NCBI GenBank assembly: GCA_016649625.1
Contig: JAENXI010000037.1
Span: 1 to 7,292 of the forward strand
Direction: 5' to 3'
DNA length: 7,292 bases
From: Candidatus Bathyarchaeota archaeon
GTDB taxonomy: Archaea > Thermoproteota > Bathyarchaeia > Bathyarchaeales > Bathycorpusculaceae
Shown: positions 6,616 through 7,292 of the stretch, one piece after another
How positions within the stretch are numbered: the first letter of the stretch is position 1
How the letters are laid out: each line of letters starts with the position of its first letter
Translations under genes and position numbers: made by a program
Notes under the pieces: model-generated
The model's database searches: none
What the model was told of the DNA's origin: nothing
What the model saw: only the letters and a program-made list of their open reading frames with translations

Positions 6616-6631
6616 CAGAAAAGTTTATAAT
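6616..6631 (+). promoter_or_regulatory. BRE/TATA-like promoter upstream of the broken zinc-ribbon gene
   Basis: A purine-rich CAGAAAAG stretch is followed by TTTATAAT (6624-6631), close to the archaeal BRE plus TATA pattern. The expected start of transcription would be near 6655. Downstream, the only nearby ATG (6649) meets a stop after two codons, so this looks like the surviving promoter of the decayed gene. Confidence 0.4.
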
Positions 6632-6709
6632 CTAATTGTATAGGCGATATGACTTAGAATAGTAATTAAATAGTGACATAACACGCCGTTTTTTCACTCA
6701 AGCTCTCAT

Positions 6710-7019
6710 AAATATAAACTCAGGTGTCCCTATGAATGGTGTGAGAAAGGTTTCGAAAAACCCACATAGTTAACTGATTCAACTAATATTCTCAGAAAAT
6801 CATATTATGCTTGTCCACATTGTATGTCAAAACTTGAAATTGAAATAGATGGTATGAAAATAATAGGTGTTAAACCAACTGAATATCCTAAAGTTTTTGA
6901 ATCACCTGCTAAATGTGCTCACTATTCTAGTTTAATGAGTATGAGAAAAAAATGCTCCAATTTCTGAAGAATATCTTATTTGTCCTAAGATATTTCAATG
7001 TAGAGTTCGCGAGAAGTGA
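6710..7019 (+). pseudogene. Remnant of a small zinc-ribbon protein gene (two visible lesions)
   Basis: Reading from 6710 gives KYKLRCPYEWCEKGFEKPT, then an in-frame TAG (6767-6769), then LTDSTNI. The frame continues with YYACPHC (zinc knuckle), VKPTEYPKVFESPAKCAHY and MSMRKK. It then ends at TGA 6965. Removing one A from the A7 run at 6946-6952 restores a frame that continues APISEEYLICPKIFQC to TGA 7017-7019. CPx3C and CPHC would form a zinc site. The protein resembles a group of small archaeal zinc-finger proteins that end with an EECLxCPKxxxC-like motif, as far as I recall them; here the first of those cysteines reads Tyr. No start codon is visible: upstream codons are open only back to a TGA at 6674. 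Function unknown. Sequencing error could explain the A-run shift but less easily the TAG and the missing start. Confidence 0.7.
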
Positions 7020-7167
7020 GAACATTTAAGATTCTATTATTTTTTCAGTTTAGTAGATACCATGACTAAGTTGACGCATTTTTGTATGCACAAACTTTTA
7101 ATGGGCAAATATAGCTTATTCAGAACAAAACTATTAAACGTATGAAGCATCTGAAAACAAATGATAT

Positions 7168-7245
7168 GGGGCTGTCGGCTAGTTTGGTCTAGGCTTGTAG
7201 ACTTGGGCTCTATAGACCCCGGTTCAAATCCGGGCAGCCCCACCA
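7168..7245 (+). tRNA. tRNA-Pro (anticodon TGG) with encoded CCA
   Basis: Acceptor GGGGCTG (7168-7174) pairs with CAGCCCC (7235-7241), followed by discriminator A and an encoded CCA (7243-7245). The D-stem GGCT/GGCT-type pairing uses two G-U pairs. Anticodon stem GTAGA/TCTAT encloses loop CTTGGGC, giving TGG at 7204-7206 with G37 as usual for Pro. T-stem CCCGG/CCGGG holds the standard loop TTCAAAT with U54. A weak TATA-like CTATTAAA lies at 7131-7138. An open frame on the opposite strand across this gene (7246-7037), starting MVGLPGFEPGS, is a well-known false protein from antisense tRNA reading. Confidence 0.95.
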
Positions 7246-7292
7246 CTTAGGGCAACAAATTATTCTTATTCGCCTCTAGTATCGTTTCTATT

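Noticed and set aside
7020..7167. Possible small RNA or gene between the pseudogene and tRNA-Pro
   Set aside because: No box C/D pair, stable hairpin or coding frame with a ribosome site could be made out; only a weak TATA-like element before tRNA-Pro.
7037..7246. Minus-strand open frame beginning MVGLPGFEPGSIEP
   Set aside because: Its N-terminus is the antisense reading of the tRNA-Pro gene, a well-known annotation artefact, and the rest lacks any recognisable domain.
1..7292. CRISPR array, insertion sequence or phage elements
   Set aside because: No regularly spaced repeats, transposase or integrase motifs, or terminal inverted repeats were seen.

Overview
The window looks like an AT-rich archaeal chromosome segment. 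The archaeal signs are: a heterodisulfide reductase HdrC, a TrmY-type tRNA m1-pseudouridine-54 methyltransferase, a Pyrococcus-style cytosolic [NiFe] hydrogenase (group 3b, HydB-G-D-A order), archaeal-looking tRNA genes, TATA-like boxes, and a mix of Shine-Dalgarno-led and apparently leaderless genes. The lineage cannot be fixed from sequence reading alone. An uncultured mesophilic or moderately thermophilic archaeon (Asgard, Bathyarchaeia-like or similar) would fit, but this is inference.

Layout. Bases 1-372 (minus strand) carry the N-terminal 124 codons of hdrC, cut by the window edge. A 304-base divergent intergenic region follows, containing a perfect 12-bp palindrome and other short symmetric elements. 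On the plus strand, 677-4640 is a tightly overlapping three-gene operon for a group 3b [NiFe] hydrogenase. Its first gene fuses the normally separate HydB (two [4Fe-4S]) and HydG (FAD, NAD(P), [2Fe-2S]) subunits, followed by HydD (small subunit) and HydA (NiFe large subunit). The operon ends in a 10-bp perfect hairpin plus T-run that begins in the hydA stop region. Then come trmY (plus, TTG start) and thiL (minus), which converge and overlap by 11 bases. After thiL lie a tRNA-Thr(CGT), a decayed zinc-ribbon gene with an in-frame TAG and a homopolymer frameshift, and a tRNA-Pro(TGG) with an encoded CCA.

How it fits together. HydA/HydD should split or form H2. Electrons would run through the three HydD clusters and the HydB-part clusters to the FAD of the HydG part, which exchanges hydride with NAD(P)H. 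The fusion ties the whole electron-transfer and diaphorase arm into one chain. In HydD the first proximal-cluster CxxC reads CEGD, so one cysteine ligand is an aspartate. The divergent HdrC is a second iron-sulfur redox protein, but a functional link to the hydrogenase is only suggested by proximity. TrmY, ThiL and the tRNAs are housekeeping genes. The tRNA-Thr has A at positions 18 and 54, so it cannot be a TrmY substrate at position 54, whereas tRNA-Pro has the normal U54.
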